From contig NZ_JABEPP010000004.1 in assembly GCF_013044135.1 (NCBI RefSeq), positions 457,428 to 521,427 on the forward strand: DNA of 64,000 nucleotides. The letters are read 5' to 3'. Position numbers and translations under genes: made by a program. The notes beneath the pieces are model-generated. The model did not search any database, had not been told where the DNA came from, and saw only the letters and a program-made list of their open reading frames with translations. Source of the stretch: Enterovirga aerilata. Its GTDB lineage: Bacteria > Pseudomonadota > Alphaproteobacteria > Rhizobiales > Beijerinckiaceae. Shown one piece after another: positions 49,877 to 59,167 of the stretch. Position 1 is the first letter of the stretch. The number at the start of each line of letters is the position of its first letter.

Positions 49877-51394
49877 ATGCAGGAACGCCGCCCCGTCATG
49901 CTCGCCATCCTCGACGGATGGGGCTGGCGCGAGGAACGTGCTGACAACGCCGTGCTCCAGGCGAGGACGCCGAGCTTCGACCGTCTCTGGGCCGAAGGCC
50001 CCCATGCCTTCCTGCGCACCTCGGGCCGCGATGTCGGGCTGCCCGAAGGCCAGATGGGCAATTCGGAGGTCGGGCACCTGAATATCGGGGCGGGCCGGGT
50101 CGTCATGCAGGATCTGCCGCGGATCGGTGCCGCGATCGCGGACGGCAGCCTGGCAGGGAGCCAGGAACTCGCGGGCTTCATCGCCAGGCTGAAGGCGAGC
50201 GGCGGCGCCTGCCACCTCATGGGGCTCGTGTCGCCGGGCGGCGTCCACTCGCACCAGGACCACGGGGCGGCGCTCGCCCGCATGGTGGCGGAGGCCGGCG
50301 TGAAGGTGTTCGTCCATGCCTGGACGGATGGGCGCGACACCCCGCCACGATCGGCCGGCGACGATCTCGCGCGACTCGCATCGGCGCTGCCTCCCGGCGC
50401 GACGGTCGCGACCGTCTGCGGGCGCTACTACGCCATGGACCGCGACAGGCGCTGGGAGCGCGTCTCCAAGGCCTATGCCGCCGTGGCGGATGGGGAGGGG
50501 CCCCGCGCCCTGGATGCGGCCTCCGTGATCCGCGAGAGCTACGCCCGGGACGTCACGGACGAATTCGTGGTGCCCACCGTGATCGGCGATTATGCGGGCA
50601 TGAGGGACGGCGACGGGCTCATGTGCTTCAACTTCCGGGCCGACCGCGTCCGCGAGATCCTGGACGCGCTGCTCGATCCCGCCTTTGCCGGCTTCCCGCG
50701 CAGGCGGACGATCCGGTTCGCGGCGGCGGCCGGCATGACGCAGTACTCCGCGGAGCTCGACCGTTATCTCACGACTCTCTTCCCGCCCCAGGATCTGAGA
50801 AACGTGCTTGGCGCCGTGGTCGCGCAGGCGGGCCGCACCCAGCTCCGCATGGCCGAGACGGAGAAGTACCCGCACGTCACCTACTTCCTCAACGGCGGCG
50901 AGGAGACGCCCTTCCCGGGCGAGGAGCGCATCATGGTGCCCTCGCCGAAGGTGGCGACCTACGACCTGCAGCCCGAGATGTCCGCCCCCGAGCTGACCGA
51001 CAGGGCCGTGGAGGCGATCCGGTCGGGCAGGTTCGACCTCATCGTCCTGAACTACGCCAATGCCGACATGGTCGGCCATACGGGCAGCCTGCCGGCTGCG
51101 ACGAAGGCCGTCGAGGCCGTCGATGCGGGGCTCGGCCGCATCGCGGATGCGGTGCTCGCGGCGGGCGGCGCACTCCTCGTCACGGCCGACCACGGCAATG
51201 CCGAGATGATGCGCGACCCGGTCACGGGCGGGCCGCACACCGCCCACACCACCAATCCCGTGCCGGTCCTCCTCGCGGGCGTGAACGGGGCGAGGCTCCG
51301 TGACGGCCGACTGGCCGATCTTGCGCCGACGCTTCTGCAGCTGATGGGTCTGGAGCAGCCCGCCGAGATGACGGGCCGATCGCTTCTCGGCTGA
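49877..51394 (+). CDS. gpmI: 2,3-bisphosphoglycerate-independent phosphoglycerate mutase
   Basis: A 505-residue Mn-dependent mutase of glycolysis. It starts MQERRPVMLAILDGWGWRE and has the phosphoryl-accepting Ser in GQMGNSEVGHLNIGAGR, CGRYYAMDRDRRWERV, and the metal motifs NYANADMVGHTG and VTADHGNAEMM. ATG 49877 follows AGGAG. It is divergent from one AI-2E transporter and followed by another. Confidence 0.97.
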   Translation: MQERRPVMLAILDGWGWREERADNAVLQARTPSFDRLWAEGPHAFLRTSGRDVGLPEGQMGNSEVGHLNIGAGRVVMQDLPRIGAAIADGSLAGSQELAGFIARLKASGGACHLMGLVSPGGVHSHQDHGAALARMVAEAGVKVFVHAWTDGRDTPPRSAGDDLARLASALPPGATVATVCGRYYAMDRDRRWERVSKAYAAVADGEGPRALDAASVIRESYARDVTDEFVVPTVIGDYAGMRDGDGLMCFNFRADRVREILDALLDPAFAGFPRRRTIRFAAAAGMTQYSAELDRYLTTLFPPQDLRNVLGAVVAQAGRTQLRMAETEKYPHVTYFLNGGEETPFPGEERIMVPSPKVATYDLQPEMSAPELTDRAVEAIRSGRFDLIVLNYANADMVGHTGSLPAATKAVEAVDAGLGRIADAVLAAGGALLVTADHGNAEMMRDPVTGGPHTAHTTNPVPVLLAGVNGARLRDGRLADLAPTLLQLMGLEQPAEMTGRSLLG

Positions 51395-51503
51395 GGCGGA
51401 CGGGTTCCGTCAACCGTAACCCAAGCCTGGCGGGATCGATCGGCCTGAAGAGACGTTTTCCGTTGCCGGCGAGCATTCGTCCGGGGGAGCGTAGCCTGTC
51501 GAC

Positions 51504-53498
51504 ATGGCCGAAGGTTTCTCGTCGAGCAGCCGCGGCCAGGTGGAGGCCACCGCGCCGCCGCTGAGCGGCAACGCCGTCACGGTCGCCATCGGCATCGTTG
51601 CCGCGCTCTATTTCGGGCGCGAGGTCTTCATCCCGATCGCGGGCGCGATCCTCCTGAGCTTCGTCCTCGCGGTGCCGGTCCGGCTTCTCCAGGGCTGGGG
51701 TCTCGGCCACCGGCTCTCCGTCGCGCTCGTGGTCGTGCTCGCCTTTGCGGGCATTCTGTCGGTCGGTGCGATCCTGGTCTCGCAGCTCACGCAGCTCGCC
51801 GGCGATCTGCCGCGCTACCAGTGGACGATCCGCGACAAGATCTCGGCCTTCAAGGAGACGGCCGGCGGGCACGGCCCGCTCGGACGCGTGGCCGACATGC
51901 TGCAGGACCTCACGGACGAGATGAAGCTGCCGCCGCGGCCGAAGCCGGGCGAGACGGGGCCGGCGCTCGACAAGGCGCCGCCGGAGCGACCCGTGAAGGT
52001 GGAGGTGGTGGAAACACCCAAGAGCCCGATCGAGACGATCACGGCCTTCGTCTCGCCCCTCCTTCATCCGCTCGCGACCGTCGCGCTGGTCGCGATCTTC
52101 GTCGTCTTCATCCTGCTCCAGCGCAACGACCTCAGAAACCGGCTGATCCGGCTCGCGGGCTCGCACGACCTGCAGCGGACGACGGCTGCGATGAACGACG
52201 CCGCGGCCCGGCTGAGCCGCTTCTTCCTGACGCAGGTCACGCTGAACGCCTGTTTCGGCGTCGTCGTCGGGCTGGGGCTCTGGCTGATCGGCGTGCCGAG
52301 CCCGGTCCTCTGGGGCATCCTGGCGGCGATCTCGCGCTTCATCCCCTATGTCGGGGTGGTGATCGCGGCGGGCTGCCCCCTCCTGCTCGCGGCGGCCGTG
52401 GATCCAGGCTGGTCCATGCTGCTCCTGACGGCCGCCTTCTTCGCGGTCATCGAGTTCACGGTCGGGCAGGTGGTCGAGCCGCTGCTCTACGGCCATTCCA
52501 CCGGGCTGTCCCCGATCGCCGTGATCGTGTCCGTGACCTTCTGGACATGGCTGTGGGGCGGCGTCGGCCTCCTGATCGCGACCCCGCTCACCGTCTGCCT
52601 GGTCGTGCTGGGCCGGCATGTGGAGCAGCTCGAGTTCCTGGACGTCATGCTGGGCGACCGCCCGCCGCTCACCGAGGCGGAGATCTTCTACCAGCGCATG
52701 CTCGCGGGCGATGCGGGCGAAGGTTTCGAGCAGGCCGAGATGTTCCTGAGGGAGCACGCCCTCTCGACCTATTACGACGAGGTGGCGCTGAAGGGCCTGG
52801 CGCTGGCCCAGCTCGACGCGAGCCGCGGCGCGCTCGACGAAACGCGCCTGTCACGGGTCGAGGAGACGGTCTGCGAGCTCGTGGACGAGCTTTCGGATTA
52901 CGAGGACCTGGTCCCCGCCCCGGACGCGAAGCGGGGCGAGGGCCAGAAGCCCGGGACGAAGCGGGCCGATGGCGATGCGGGTCTCGACGAAACGCTCGAA
53001 CGGGCCGACGAGCGGACGGAGACGCTGCCGGTCCTTGCGGAGGAGGATCTCGCGCCGGACTGGCGCGGCGGTTCGGCGATTCTCTGCGTCGCCGGCCGCA
53101 ACCAGCTCGACCGGGCAGGCGCCCAGATGCTGGCCCAGCTGCTTGCGAAGCACGGGCTCGGCGCGCGGGTCGAAGGCCCTGACGTCCTGGCCACCAGCCG
53201 GATCGCGCCGCTCGACACGGCGGGGGTGCGCCTCGTCTGCGTGTCGTTCCTCGACACGACCGCGCCGGTGCATGTCCGTTTCGCCGTGCGGCGGCTGCGG
53301 CGCCGCGTGCCGGACGCCCGCATCATGGTCGGGGCCTGGGGGCTCGACCGGGACGCGGCGGACTCGCTCTGCGCCGCGTCCCGCTCGGATGCCTGCGCGA
53401 CGCGTCTGAGCGAGGCGGTGCGCTACTGCCTCGAGGCAGCCCGCGCAGAACCGACGGCGGCGGCCGATCCGCCGCCCGCCCGGGCGAGCGCGGCGTGA
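51504..53498 (+). CDS. AI-2E family transporter with C-terminal cytoplasmic domain
   Basis: A 664-residue protein. Residues 1-380 form the AI-2E membrane domain (FIPIAGAILLSFVLAVPVRL; ISRFIPYVGVVIAAGCPLLL; QVVEPLLYGHSTGLSPIAVI). A helical linker follows to about 520, then an alpha/beta domain (AILCVAGRNQLDRAGAQMLA; RLVCVSFLDTT; RIMVGAWGL) that resembles a cobalamin-binding Rossmann fold but lacks the DxHxxG cofactor motif. Such fused proteins occur in Methylobacterium-type genomes; function unknown. Confidence 0.85.
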   Translation: MAEGFSSSSRGQVEATAPPLSGNAVTVAIGIVAALYFGREVFIPIAGAILLSFVLAVPVRLLQGWGLGHRLSVALVVVLAFAGILSVGAILVSQLTQLAGDLPRYQWTIRDKISAFKETAGGHGPLGRVADMLQDLTDEMKLPPRPKPGETGPALDKAPPERPVKVEVVETPKSPIETITAFVSPLLHPLATVALVAIFVVFILLQRNDLRNRLIRLAGSHDLQRTTAAMNDAAARLSRFFLTQVTLNACFGVVVGLGLWLIGVPSPVLWGILAAISRFIPYVGVVIAAGCPLLLAAAVDPGWSMLLLTAAFFAVIEFTVGQVVEPLLYGHSTGLSPIAVIVSVTFWTWLWGGVGLLIATPLTVCLVVLGRHVEQLEFLDVMLGDRPPLTEAEIFYQRMLAGDAGEGFEQAEMFLREHALSTYYDEVALKGLALAQLDASRGALDETRLSRVEETVCELVDELSDYEDLVPAPDAKRGEGQKPGTKRADGDAGLDETLERADERTETLPVLAEEDLAPDWRGGSAILCVAGRNQLDRAGAQMLAQLLAKHGLGARVEGPDVLATSRIAPLDTAGVRLVCVSFLDTTAPVHVRFAVRRLRRRVPDARIMVGAWGLDRDAADSLCAASRSDACATRLSEAVRYCLEAARAEPTAAADPPPARASAA

Positions 53499-53505
53499 AC
53501 GCCGT

Positions 53506-53766
53506 TCAGATCCTGGGCACGGAATGGGGGTCCTGCGCCTCGGCAGCCGGCGAGGCGGCGGAAAAGCCCGGCGCGTCCACGTGCCACAGCAGGTTCCGAT
53601 CGGCCAGGACGGCATAGGCAGCCTCGACCTCGGCCTTTCCCGCTCGCACCGCGGCATCGAACGTTGCGAGACCCTCCGGGAGGCGGTCCGGCGCGGCCGA
53701 GGCGAGCCTCCCGGCCACGGCGTCGCGCCATGTCTCTCCGAGCTTGCGCTTGATGATCGCGGTCAT
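53506..53766 (-). CDS. small protein of unknown function
   Basis: An 86-residue mostly helical, soluble protein (MTAIIKRKLGETWRDAVAGR at the start). No known motif. It ends 7 bases from the stop of the AI-2E transporter gene (convergent). Coding-like composition supports it; family unknown. Confidence 0.6.
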   Translation of the reverse strand: MTAIIKRKLGETWRDAVAGRLASAAPDRLPEGLATFDAAVRAGKAEVEAAYAVLADRNLLWHVDAPGFSAASPAAEAQDPHSVPRI

Positions 53767-53954
53767 GCTCCGCCTCTCGCGGCCGCCGCGCGACCGTACA
53801 AGTTGCCGTTTCGGTTGGGAAATCGCGCGCCGGAGCGGCCGCCGCCATCCTCAGATCACAATGTGTGCACAACTGGACGGAGTTCACGGACTTCCCGGTT
53901 CGATTTGCTTAGGTCCCCGGCTGAGTGCCCTGCGCTCGCCAGTTTAGGTGTTTG

Positions 53955-54461
53955 ATGGCGGTTGACCTGAAGGCGGAGCTAACGCGGCCGCCGGCGCTGA
54001 TCCTGGCCGCGCTTGCCGCACTCGGCTGGGTGCTGTTCGCGCTGTCGTCATGGTCGGCGACCTCGGTCCAGAAGGCGCAGCGGCTGCAGATCGCGGATCT
54101 GACGGCGAGGAGCGAACGTCTCGCGGCCGATCTCGCCCGGCAGGTCGAGATGGCGGGCTCGCTCGCCGACCTCCAGACCAAGGTTGCCGCAACACGCGAG
54201 GAGCTGACCCGCGTCACCCAGACCCGTACCGACGTGCAGAACGAACTCGCGGCCGCCCAACGCAACCTCCTCGGCGTGCGCCGCGACCTCAGCGAGGCGG
54301 ACCGCAGCCTGCAGAGCCAGGCTCAGAAGCTGAACGAACTCGCGACTAATGCCGAATCGACTGCAGCGACGGCCGACGACCAGCAGGCGAGCCGCTCCAC
54401 CCGGCGCGGCCGCAAATGGTCCCGCCGCGGCCGGTCGGCCTCTATCGGCCGGTCCCGCTGA
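53955..54461 (+). CDS. membrane-anchored coiled-coil protein
   Basis: A 168-residue protein with one N-terminal membrane helix (PALILAALAALGWVLFALSS) and a long coiled coil from about residue 40 to 140 (LQTKVAATREELTRVTQT and similar heptads), ending in a basic Ser/Arg-rich tail. It is convergent with the response regulator gene, three bases apart. It resembles small envelope coiled-coil proteins but has no assigned family. Confidence 0.7.
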   Translation: MAVDLKAELTRPPALILAALAALGWVLFALSSWSATSVQKAQRLQIADLTARSERLAADLARQVEMAGSLADLQTKVAATREELTRVTQTRTDVQNELAAAQRNLLGVRRDLSEADRSLQSQAQKLNELATNAESTAATADDQQASRSTRRGRKWSRRGRSASIGRSR

Positions 54462-54464
54462 CGC

Positions 54465-55193
54465 TCAGCAGGCGATGCTCTCCGCGCCTGCGACCGGACG
54501 GCTCGTCGCGCCGATCTTCGAGGCCGCGATCACGGCCTGGGTGCGGCTGTCCACGCCGAGCTTCTGCAGGATGGCCGAGACATGCGCCTTCACGGTCGCC
54601 TCCGACACGTTCAGCTCGTAGGCGATCTGCTTGTTGAGAAGCCCCTCCGACAGCATCATCAGGACGCGCATCTGCTGCGGCGTGAGGCGGCCGATGCGGC
54701 GGACGAGGTCCAGCAGCTCGCGGTCCTCCGCCGCATCGAGGTCGACGTCCGGCGGCGCCCAGATGTCGCCCGAGAGCACGGTCCGGATCGCGTTGCCGAT
54801 CCCCTCGGTGTCGAGCGACTTCGGGATGAAGCCCGAGGCCCCGAACTCGACCGCGCGCCGGATGACGACCGGCTCCTCGCTCGCCGAGACGACGACGACC
54901 GGCACGTCCGGGAACTGCGCACGCAAATAGATCAGGCCTGAAAAACCCTGCGCGCCGGGCATGGCGAGGTCGAGAAGAAGAAGATCGACGTCGCGTTCCT
55001 CTGCAAGAAGCGCGTTCAATTCGTCGAGACCGCTCGCTTCCCGGATCATGCAGCCGGGCATGAACGCCTCGATTGCGCCCCGCAGCGCGCCGCGAAATAG
55101 CGGGTGGTCGTCGGCGATGATGAGCTTGGTTGAAGACAGAGGCGTAACCTCCCCGAATGCGGCCGATCTAGGACTACGCTCCACCGATTTCAT
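54465..55193 (-). CDS. NarL/FixJ-type response regulator
   Basis: A 242-residue two-component regulator. The receiver has the acidic pair in IIADDHPLFRGAL, the phosphorylatable Asp in LLLLDLAMPG, VVVSASEE and the Lys in FIPKSLD. The C-terminal LuxR helix-turn-helix is LTPQQMRVLMMLSEGLLNKQ followed by VSEATVKAHVSAILQKLGV. ATG 55193 has AAGG about 7 bases upstream. No sensor kinase gene is adjacent, so the partner is encoded elsewhere. Confidence 0.93.
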   Translation of the reverse strand: MKSVERSPRSAAFGEVTPLSSTKLIIADDHPLFRGALRGAIEAFMPGCMIREASGLDELNALLAEERDVDLLLLDLAMPGAQGFSGLIYLRAQFPDVPVVVVSASEEPVVIRRAVEFGASGFIPKSLDTEGIGNAIRTVLSGDIWAPPDVDLDAAEDRELLDLVRRIGRLTPQQMRVLMMLSEGLLNKQIAYELNVSEATVKAHVSAILQKLGVDSRTQAVIAASKIGATSRPVAGAESIAC

Positions 55194-55253
55194 TAACCGA
55201 CCTTAGACTTTCGTCAGGAGCTCGACAACCGTCCGCTGTGAATAGATCGGCGT

Positions 55254-55703
55254 TCACGTTCCGGTAAGGTTGATGACGATCTCTCGCCGGTGCGGGCGAT
55301 CCCGGTGCTCGACCAGATAGATGCCCTGCCAGGTGCCGAGCGCGAGCCGGCCGGAGACGATCGGCACGGCGAGGGAAACGCCGGTCAGCATCGCGCGGAT
55401 ATGGGCCGGCATGTCGTCCGGCCCTTCGGCGTCGTGGGCATAGGGCAGGTCGCGCGGCGCGAGGCGGTCGAGCGCGGCCAGGAGATCGGCGCGGACATCC
55501 GGATCGGCGTTCTCCTGGATCGTGAGCGAAGCCGAGGTGTGCCGGCACAGCAGGGCCGCCAGCCCGTGTGCGATCCCGCTTCCGGCGACGAAGCGCGCGA
55601 TCGGCTCGGTGATCTCCGCGAGGCCCGGCCCGCGCGTGTCGACGACCAGGCGGCCCGCGACCTGGAGCCGGACGGGTCCGGACGAGATCGGCTCGACCCG
55701 CAT
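55254..55703 (-). CDS. yjbQ: YjbQ family (UPF0047) protein
   Basis: A 149-residue trimeric protein. The signature is LCRHTSASLTIQENADPDVR, followed by AHDAEGPDDMPAHIRAML and GTWQGIYLVEHRD, which holds metal-site residues. Homologues show weak thiamine-phosphate synthase activity; the physiological role is unsettled. It begins directly after the DNA ligase stop and is probably co-transcribed with it. Confidence 0.93.
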   Translation of the reverse strand: MRVEPISSGPVRLQVAGRLVVDTRGPGLAEITEPIARFVAGSGIAHGLAALLCRHTSASLTIQENADPDVRADLLAALDRLAPRDLPYAHDAEGPDDMPAHIRAMLTGVSLAVPIVSGRLALGTWQGIYLVEHRDRPHRREIVINLTGT

Positions 55704-57452
55704 TCAGCCCGCCTTCCTCATCGGGTGGAGCTCGGTCTCGCCCTTCTGCAGGATGCGCTCGAGATATTCGATCCGGTCCGCCTCCCTGGCCGGCTTGTCC
55801 CATCGGATCCTGTTGATCCGGGGGAAGCGCATCGCGACCCCGGATTTGTGCCGCGTCGAGCGCTGCAGACCCTCGAAGGCGACCTCCAGCACGAGGCCCC
55901 TGTCGAACCCGTAGGTCACCTCCCGCACGGGCCCGAAGCGGTTCACCGTGTTGTTGCGGACGAAGCGGTCCAGCTTCAGGAGTTCCTGGTCCGTGAAGCC
56001 GGAATAGGCCTTGCCGACGGGCACCAGCTCCTCGCCCTCCGGTCCGTCGCGCCAGACCCCGAACGTGTAGTCGGAGTAGAAGGACGAGCGCTTCCCGTGG
56101 CCGCGCTGGGCATACATCATCACGGCATCCACCAGGAACGGATCGCGCTTCCACTTCCACCAGGGGCCCTTGGGGCGCCCGGGCAGGTAGGGCGAATCCG
56201 CCCGCTTCAGCATGCAGCCCTCGATCGCATCGGCATCGAGCCCCGCCCCGGCGCTCGCCGGGTCGGCGCGGGCCACCGCGAGCTCGCCCCAGGTCGAGAA
56301 GGGGACGAGGGGCGAGACGTCGATGCGTGGCTCGCCGAGCCGCGCGACGAAGGCTTCCAGCCGCTTCCGCCGCTCGGCGAAGGGAAGGTGGCGCAGGTCT
56401 TCGCCGTCCTCGGCCAGGATGTCGTAGCACCTGAGATGCGCCGGGTATTCGAGGAGCATCTTGGGCGTGACCACCTTCCGGTTCAGCCGCTGCTGCAGCA
56501 CGTTGAAGCTCTGGACGCGGCCGTCGCGCAGGATCAGGAGCTCGCCGTCGAGCGTCGCCTCGAAATCGAGCGCCTCCACGAGGTCCGGGAAGGCGCCCGA
56601 CACGTCCTCGCCTGTCCGGGAATAGATGCGCCGGACGAGGCGGCCATGCCCGTCGCGGCCGGTCGCGGCCTGAAGCCGGATGCCGTCCCACTTCCATTCG
56701 GCCATGAACTCGGCGGCGTCGAGCCGGGCGAGATCCTCCTCCTCGACCGGATGGGCGAGCATCGGCGGGCGGAAGGGCGCCGGGTTCTCTCCCTCCGGCC
56801 GCGGGCCGCGCCCCTCGACCCAGGCGAAGAGCTCCTCGTAGGGCGGCGCGAGCCCGTGCCAGACATGCTCGATCTCGTCGGGATCGAGATCGCCGAGGCT
56901 CGCCACCGCCGTCTTGGCCAACCTGGCCGAAACGCCGATGCGGAGTTCGCTCGTGATCAGCTTCAGGAGGGCCCAGCGGCCGGTCTCGTCGAGCGCGTCG
57001 AGCCAGGTCGCCAGAAGCCGCGGCAGCTCGGTCTTGCCGGCCGTCGCGAGGCCCTCGACGACTTCCGACAGCGACGGCACGTGCGGAAGCGGTCCTTCGA
57101 GGGCGACCGGCTCGCCCGACGCGTCGAGCGGCTCGGGCGGATTGTTGTGGCCGATGGCGGGGAGCGGCGCCGTGTCGTCAGGCGCCCGCCACATCAGGGC
57201 GACGGTCTCCGACAGGTCGCCGACATAATCCCAGGAGAGGCCGAACAGGACGGGATCCGAGCGCTCGGCCATCAGGCCCCGGATGAGGTTCGGCTTCGCG
57301 TGCCGGAACGACAGCGCGCCCGTGAGCGCCGCGAGCGCGAAGCCGCGCTCGGGATCGGGTGTGTGCCGGAAGTAATCGGCCATCAGCCGGATCTTGGCGT
57401 TGCGGCGCGGCTCGTAGCCGATGCGGTCGATGAGGTGGGCGAAGCGGTTCAC
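55704..57452 (-). CDS. ATP-dependent DNA ligase of the Lig-Exo repair pair
   Basis: A 582-residue LigB/LigC-like ATP-dependent ligase. An N-terminal DNA-binding domain (about 1-200) is followed by the nucleotidyltransferase core with the adenylated Lys in EWKWDGIRLQ, YSRTGEDVSGAFPDL, LDGELLI, and MLKRADSPYLPGRPKG with WWKWKRD. GTG 57452 overlaps the TGA of the upstream exonuclease gene. Bacterial Exo-Lig pairs act in DNA repair, often with Lhr helicase and a phosphoesterase, which are not in this window. Confidence 0.93.
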   Translation of the reverse strand: MNRFAHLIDRIGYEPRRNAKIRLMADYFRHTPDPERGFALAALTGALSFRHAKPNLIRGLMAERSDPVLFGLSWDYVGDLSETVALMWRAPDDTAPLPAIGHNNPPEPLDASGEPVALEGPLPHVPSLSEVVEGLATAGKTELPRLLATWLDALDETGRWALLKLITSELRIGVSARLAKTAVASLGDLDPDEIEHVWHGLAPPYEELFAWVEGRGPRPEGENPAPFRPPMLAHPVEEEDLARLDAAEFMAEWKWDGIRLQAATGRDGHGRLVRRIYSRTGEDVSGAFPDLVEALDFEATLDGELLILRDGRVQSFNVLQQRLNRKVVTPKMLLEYPAHLRCYDILAEDGEDLRHLPFAERRKRLEAFVARLGEPRIDVSPLVPFSTWGELAVARADPASAGAGLDADAIEGCMLKRADSPYLPGRPKGPWWKWKRDPFLVDAVMMYAQRGHGKRSSFYSDYTFGVWRDGPEGEELVPVGKAYSGFTDQELLKLDRFVRNNTVNRFGPVREVTYGFDRGLVLEVAFEGLQRSTRHKSGVAMRFPRINRIRWDKPAREADRIEYLERILQKGETELHPMRKAG

Positions 57453-58651
57453 TGGTCCCCTCCCCCTTGCGGGGAGGGCGGACTCGGCGAAGCCGAGCCG
57501 GGTGGGGGTGGCGCCAGATGAGGCTCTAAGGTGGAGACATCCTCGTCCTGCCCCCCACCCCGCCTGCCTTCGGCAGTGGATCCTCCCCGCAAGGGGGAGG
57601 GCAGGTCGCCCCCTTCGGCCTCCCCCGGAACAACGTCCGCATCCCCCTCCTCGTCTCCGTAGCCGAGCAGGTGCAGCGGGCGCGCCTTGATGCCGCGCGA
57701 CAGGCACCAATGGACCAGCGCGTCCTCCTGGCCGTGCGTGACCCAGACCTCCCCGGCCCCGGTCTCCAGGATGGAGCGGCAGAGGTCGTCCCAGTCGCAA
57801 TGGTCGGAGATCACGAGCGGCAGCTCGACCCCCTTCTGGCGGGCGCGGGCGCGCACGCGCATCCAGCCCGACGCGAACGCCGTCACCGGGTCCGGGAACT
57901 TGCGCGCCCAGATCTCCTGGATGGCGGAAGGCGGGCAGATGACGATCTCGCCCGCAAGCTTCGGGCGCTCGTCCGGTGCGACCCGTGGCGTGTCCCCCAG
58001 CCCCACGCCCTGCTCCTTGTAGAACGAGGTCAGCCGCTCCATTGCGCCATGCAGATAGATCGGCCGGTCGTAGCCCGCCTCGCGCAGCAGCGCCATCACG
58101 CGCTGAGCCTTGCCGAGCGCATAGGCGCCCACGATATGGGCGCGTTCCGGGAAGAGGCGGGCGGATTCGATCAGCTTGTCCGTCTCGGCCCGCGCGTCCG
58201 GATGGCGGAAGACGGGCAGGCCGAAGGTCGCCTCGGTGATGAACACGTCGCAGCGGACGGGCTCGTAGGGCAGGCAGGTCGGGTCGCGCCCGCGCTTGTA
58301 GTCGCCCGACACGACGAGCCGGCACTTGCCCTGCTCGATGACGATCTGCGCCGATCCGAGCACGTGACCCGCCGGAACGAAGGTGACCAGGACGTCGCCG
58401 ATCCGCATGACCTCGCCGAGCACGGCCTCCTGCGCCCCGCCGGCGAAATCGCTCCCGTAGCGCACGGCCATGATGGCGAGCGTCTCCGCGGTGGCCATCA
58501 CATGGCCGTGGCCGGAGCGCGCGTGGTCGGAATGGCCATGCGTGATCAAGGCCCGCTCGACGGGCCGGGTCGGATCGACGTGGAAGTCGCCGCCCGGGCA
58601 ATACAGCCCCTGCGGCGTCAGCGTCAGGAGGTCTGCCGCACGGGTCGCCAT
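57449..58651 (-). CDS. metallo-beta-lactamase-fold DNA exonuclease (ligase-associated)
   Basis: A 400-residue SNM1/CPSF73-like nuclease. Metal motifs: THGHSDHARSGHG (HxHxDH), PAGHVLGSAQI, VVSGDYKRGRDP and SDHCDWDD. Homologues normally end near residue 342; the last 55 or so residues (rich in Pro/Gly/Ser) are encoded by the inserted palindromic element at 57458-57601. ATG 58651 begins MATRAADLLTLTPQGLYCPG. It is coupled to the ligase by GTGA. Confidence 0.92.
   Translation of the reverse strand: MATRAADLLTLTPQGLYCPGGDFHVDPTRPVERALITHGHSDHARSGHGHVMATAETLAIMAVRYGSDFAGGAQEAVLGEVMRIGDVLVTFVPAGHVLGSAQIVIEQGKCRLVVSGDYKRGRDPTCLPYEPVRCDVFITEATFGLPVFRHPDARAETDKLIESARLFPERAHIVGAYALGKAQRVMALLREAGYDRPIYLHGAMERLTSFYKEQGVGLGDTPRVAPDERPKLAGEIVICPPSAIQEIWARKFPDPVTAFASGWMRVRARARQKGVELPLVISDHCDWDDLCRSILETGAGEVWVTHGQEDALVHWCLSRGIKARPLHLLGYGDEEGDADVVPGEAEGGDLPSPLRGGSTAEGRRGGGQDEDVSTLEPHLAPPPPGSASPSPPSPQGGGDQ
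57458..57601. repeat. 144-bp palindromic element inserted in frame in the exonuclease gene
   Basis: Bounded by perfect 20-bp inverted repeats: CCCTCCCCCTTGCGGGGAGG (57458-57477) and its complement (57582-57601). Inside are smaller hairpins such as CTCGGC-GAA-GCCGAG (57484-57498) and TGCC-TTC-GGCA near 57570. Elements with CCTCCCC-GCAAG-GGGGAGG ends are dispersed in many Hyphomicrobiales genomes. Its 144 bases equal 48 codons, so the host reading frame is kept open and gains a low-complexity tail. Confidence 0.85.
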
Positions 58652-58750
58652 CGGAGGAATATAGGCATTCCGGTCCTGTCAGGAACGGGCTGGACCGGAA
58701 ACCTAGTCCGGAAGCGGACGTTGGTTCCGTGCAGCGACATGGAGGCGAAG

Positions 58751-59164
58751 ATGGCCCAGAGTACCTATGCGGGCACGACCGGGTCGGGCGCCGGGAGCGT
58801 GCAATCGGCCTCCCCGAAGGCCCTGATCGAGAGCGACCGGGTGGAGGGGACGGCGGTGTTCGGCGCCGACAACAGCCATATCGGCACGATCAAACGGCTG
58901 ATGATCGACAAGAAGTCGGGCCAGGTCGCCTATGCGGTGATGTCCTTCGGCGGCTTCCTCGGCCTTGGCGAGGACACCTATACGATCCCGTGGAGCAAGC
59001 TCGACTACGATACCGATCTCGGCGGCTACAAGACGGACATCTCGCCGGAGACCATCAAGGGCGCGCCCGACTTCTACCGCGAGGGCGACTACCAGTGGAA
59101 CGACCGCGAGCACGAGCGGCGGCTCCACGATTATTACGGCGTGTCGCCGTATTGGGGCCTCTGA
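58751..59164 (+). CDS. PRC-barrel domain protein
   Basis: A 137-residue protein with one PRC-barrel (LIESDRVEGTAVFGADNSHI, then GQVAYAVMSFGGFLGLGED and YTIPWSKLDYD). ATG 58751 has GGAGG 5 bases upstream and is preferred to ATG 58739. Such stand-alone PRC-barrel proteins are abundant in Methylobacterium-like bacteria and are linked to stress, but the role is unproven. It is convergent with azlD. Confidence 0.88.
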   Translation: MAQSTYAGTTGSGAGSVQSASPKALIESDRVEGTAVFGADNSHIGTIKRLMIDKKSGQVAYAVMSFGGFLGLGEDTYTIPWSKLDYDTDLGGYKTDISPETIKGAPDFYREGDYQWNDREHERRLHDYYGVSPYWGL

Positions 59165-59167
59165 CGC

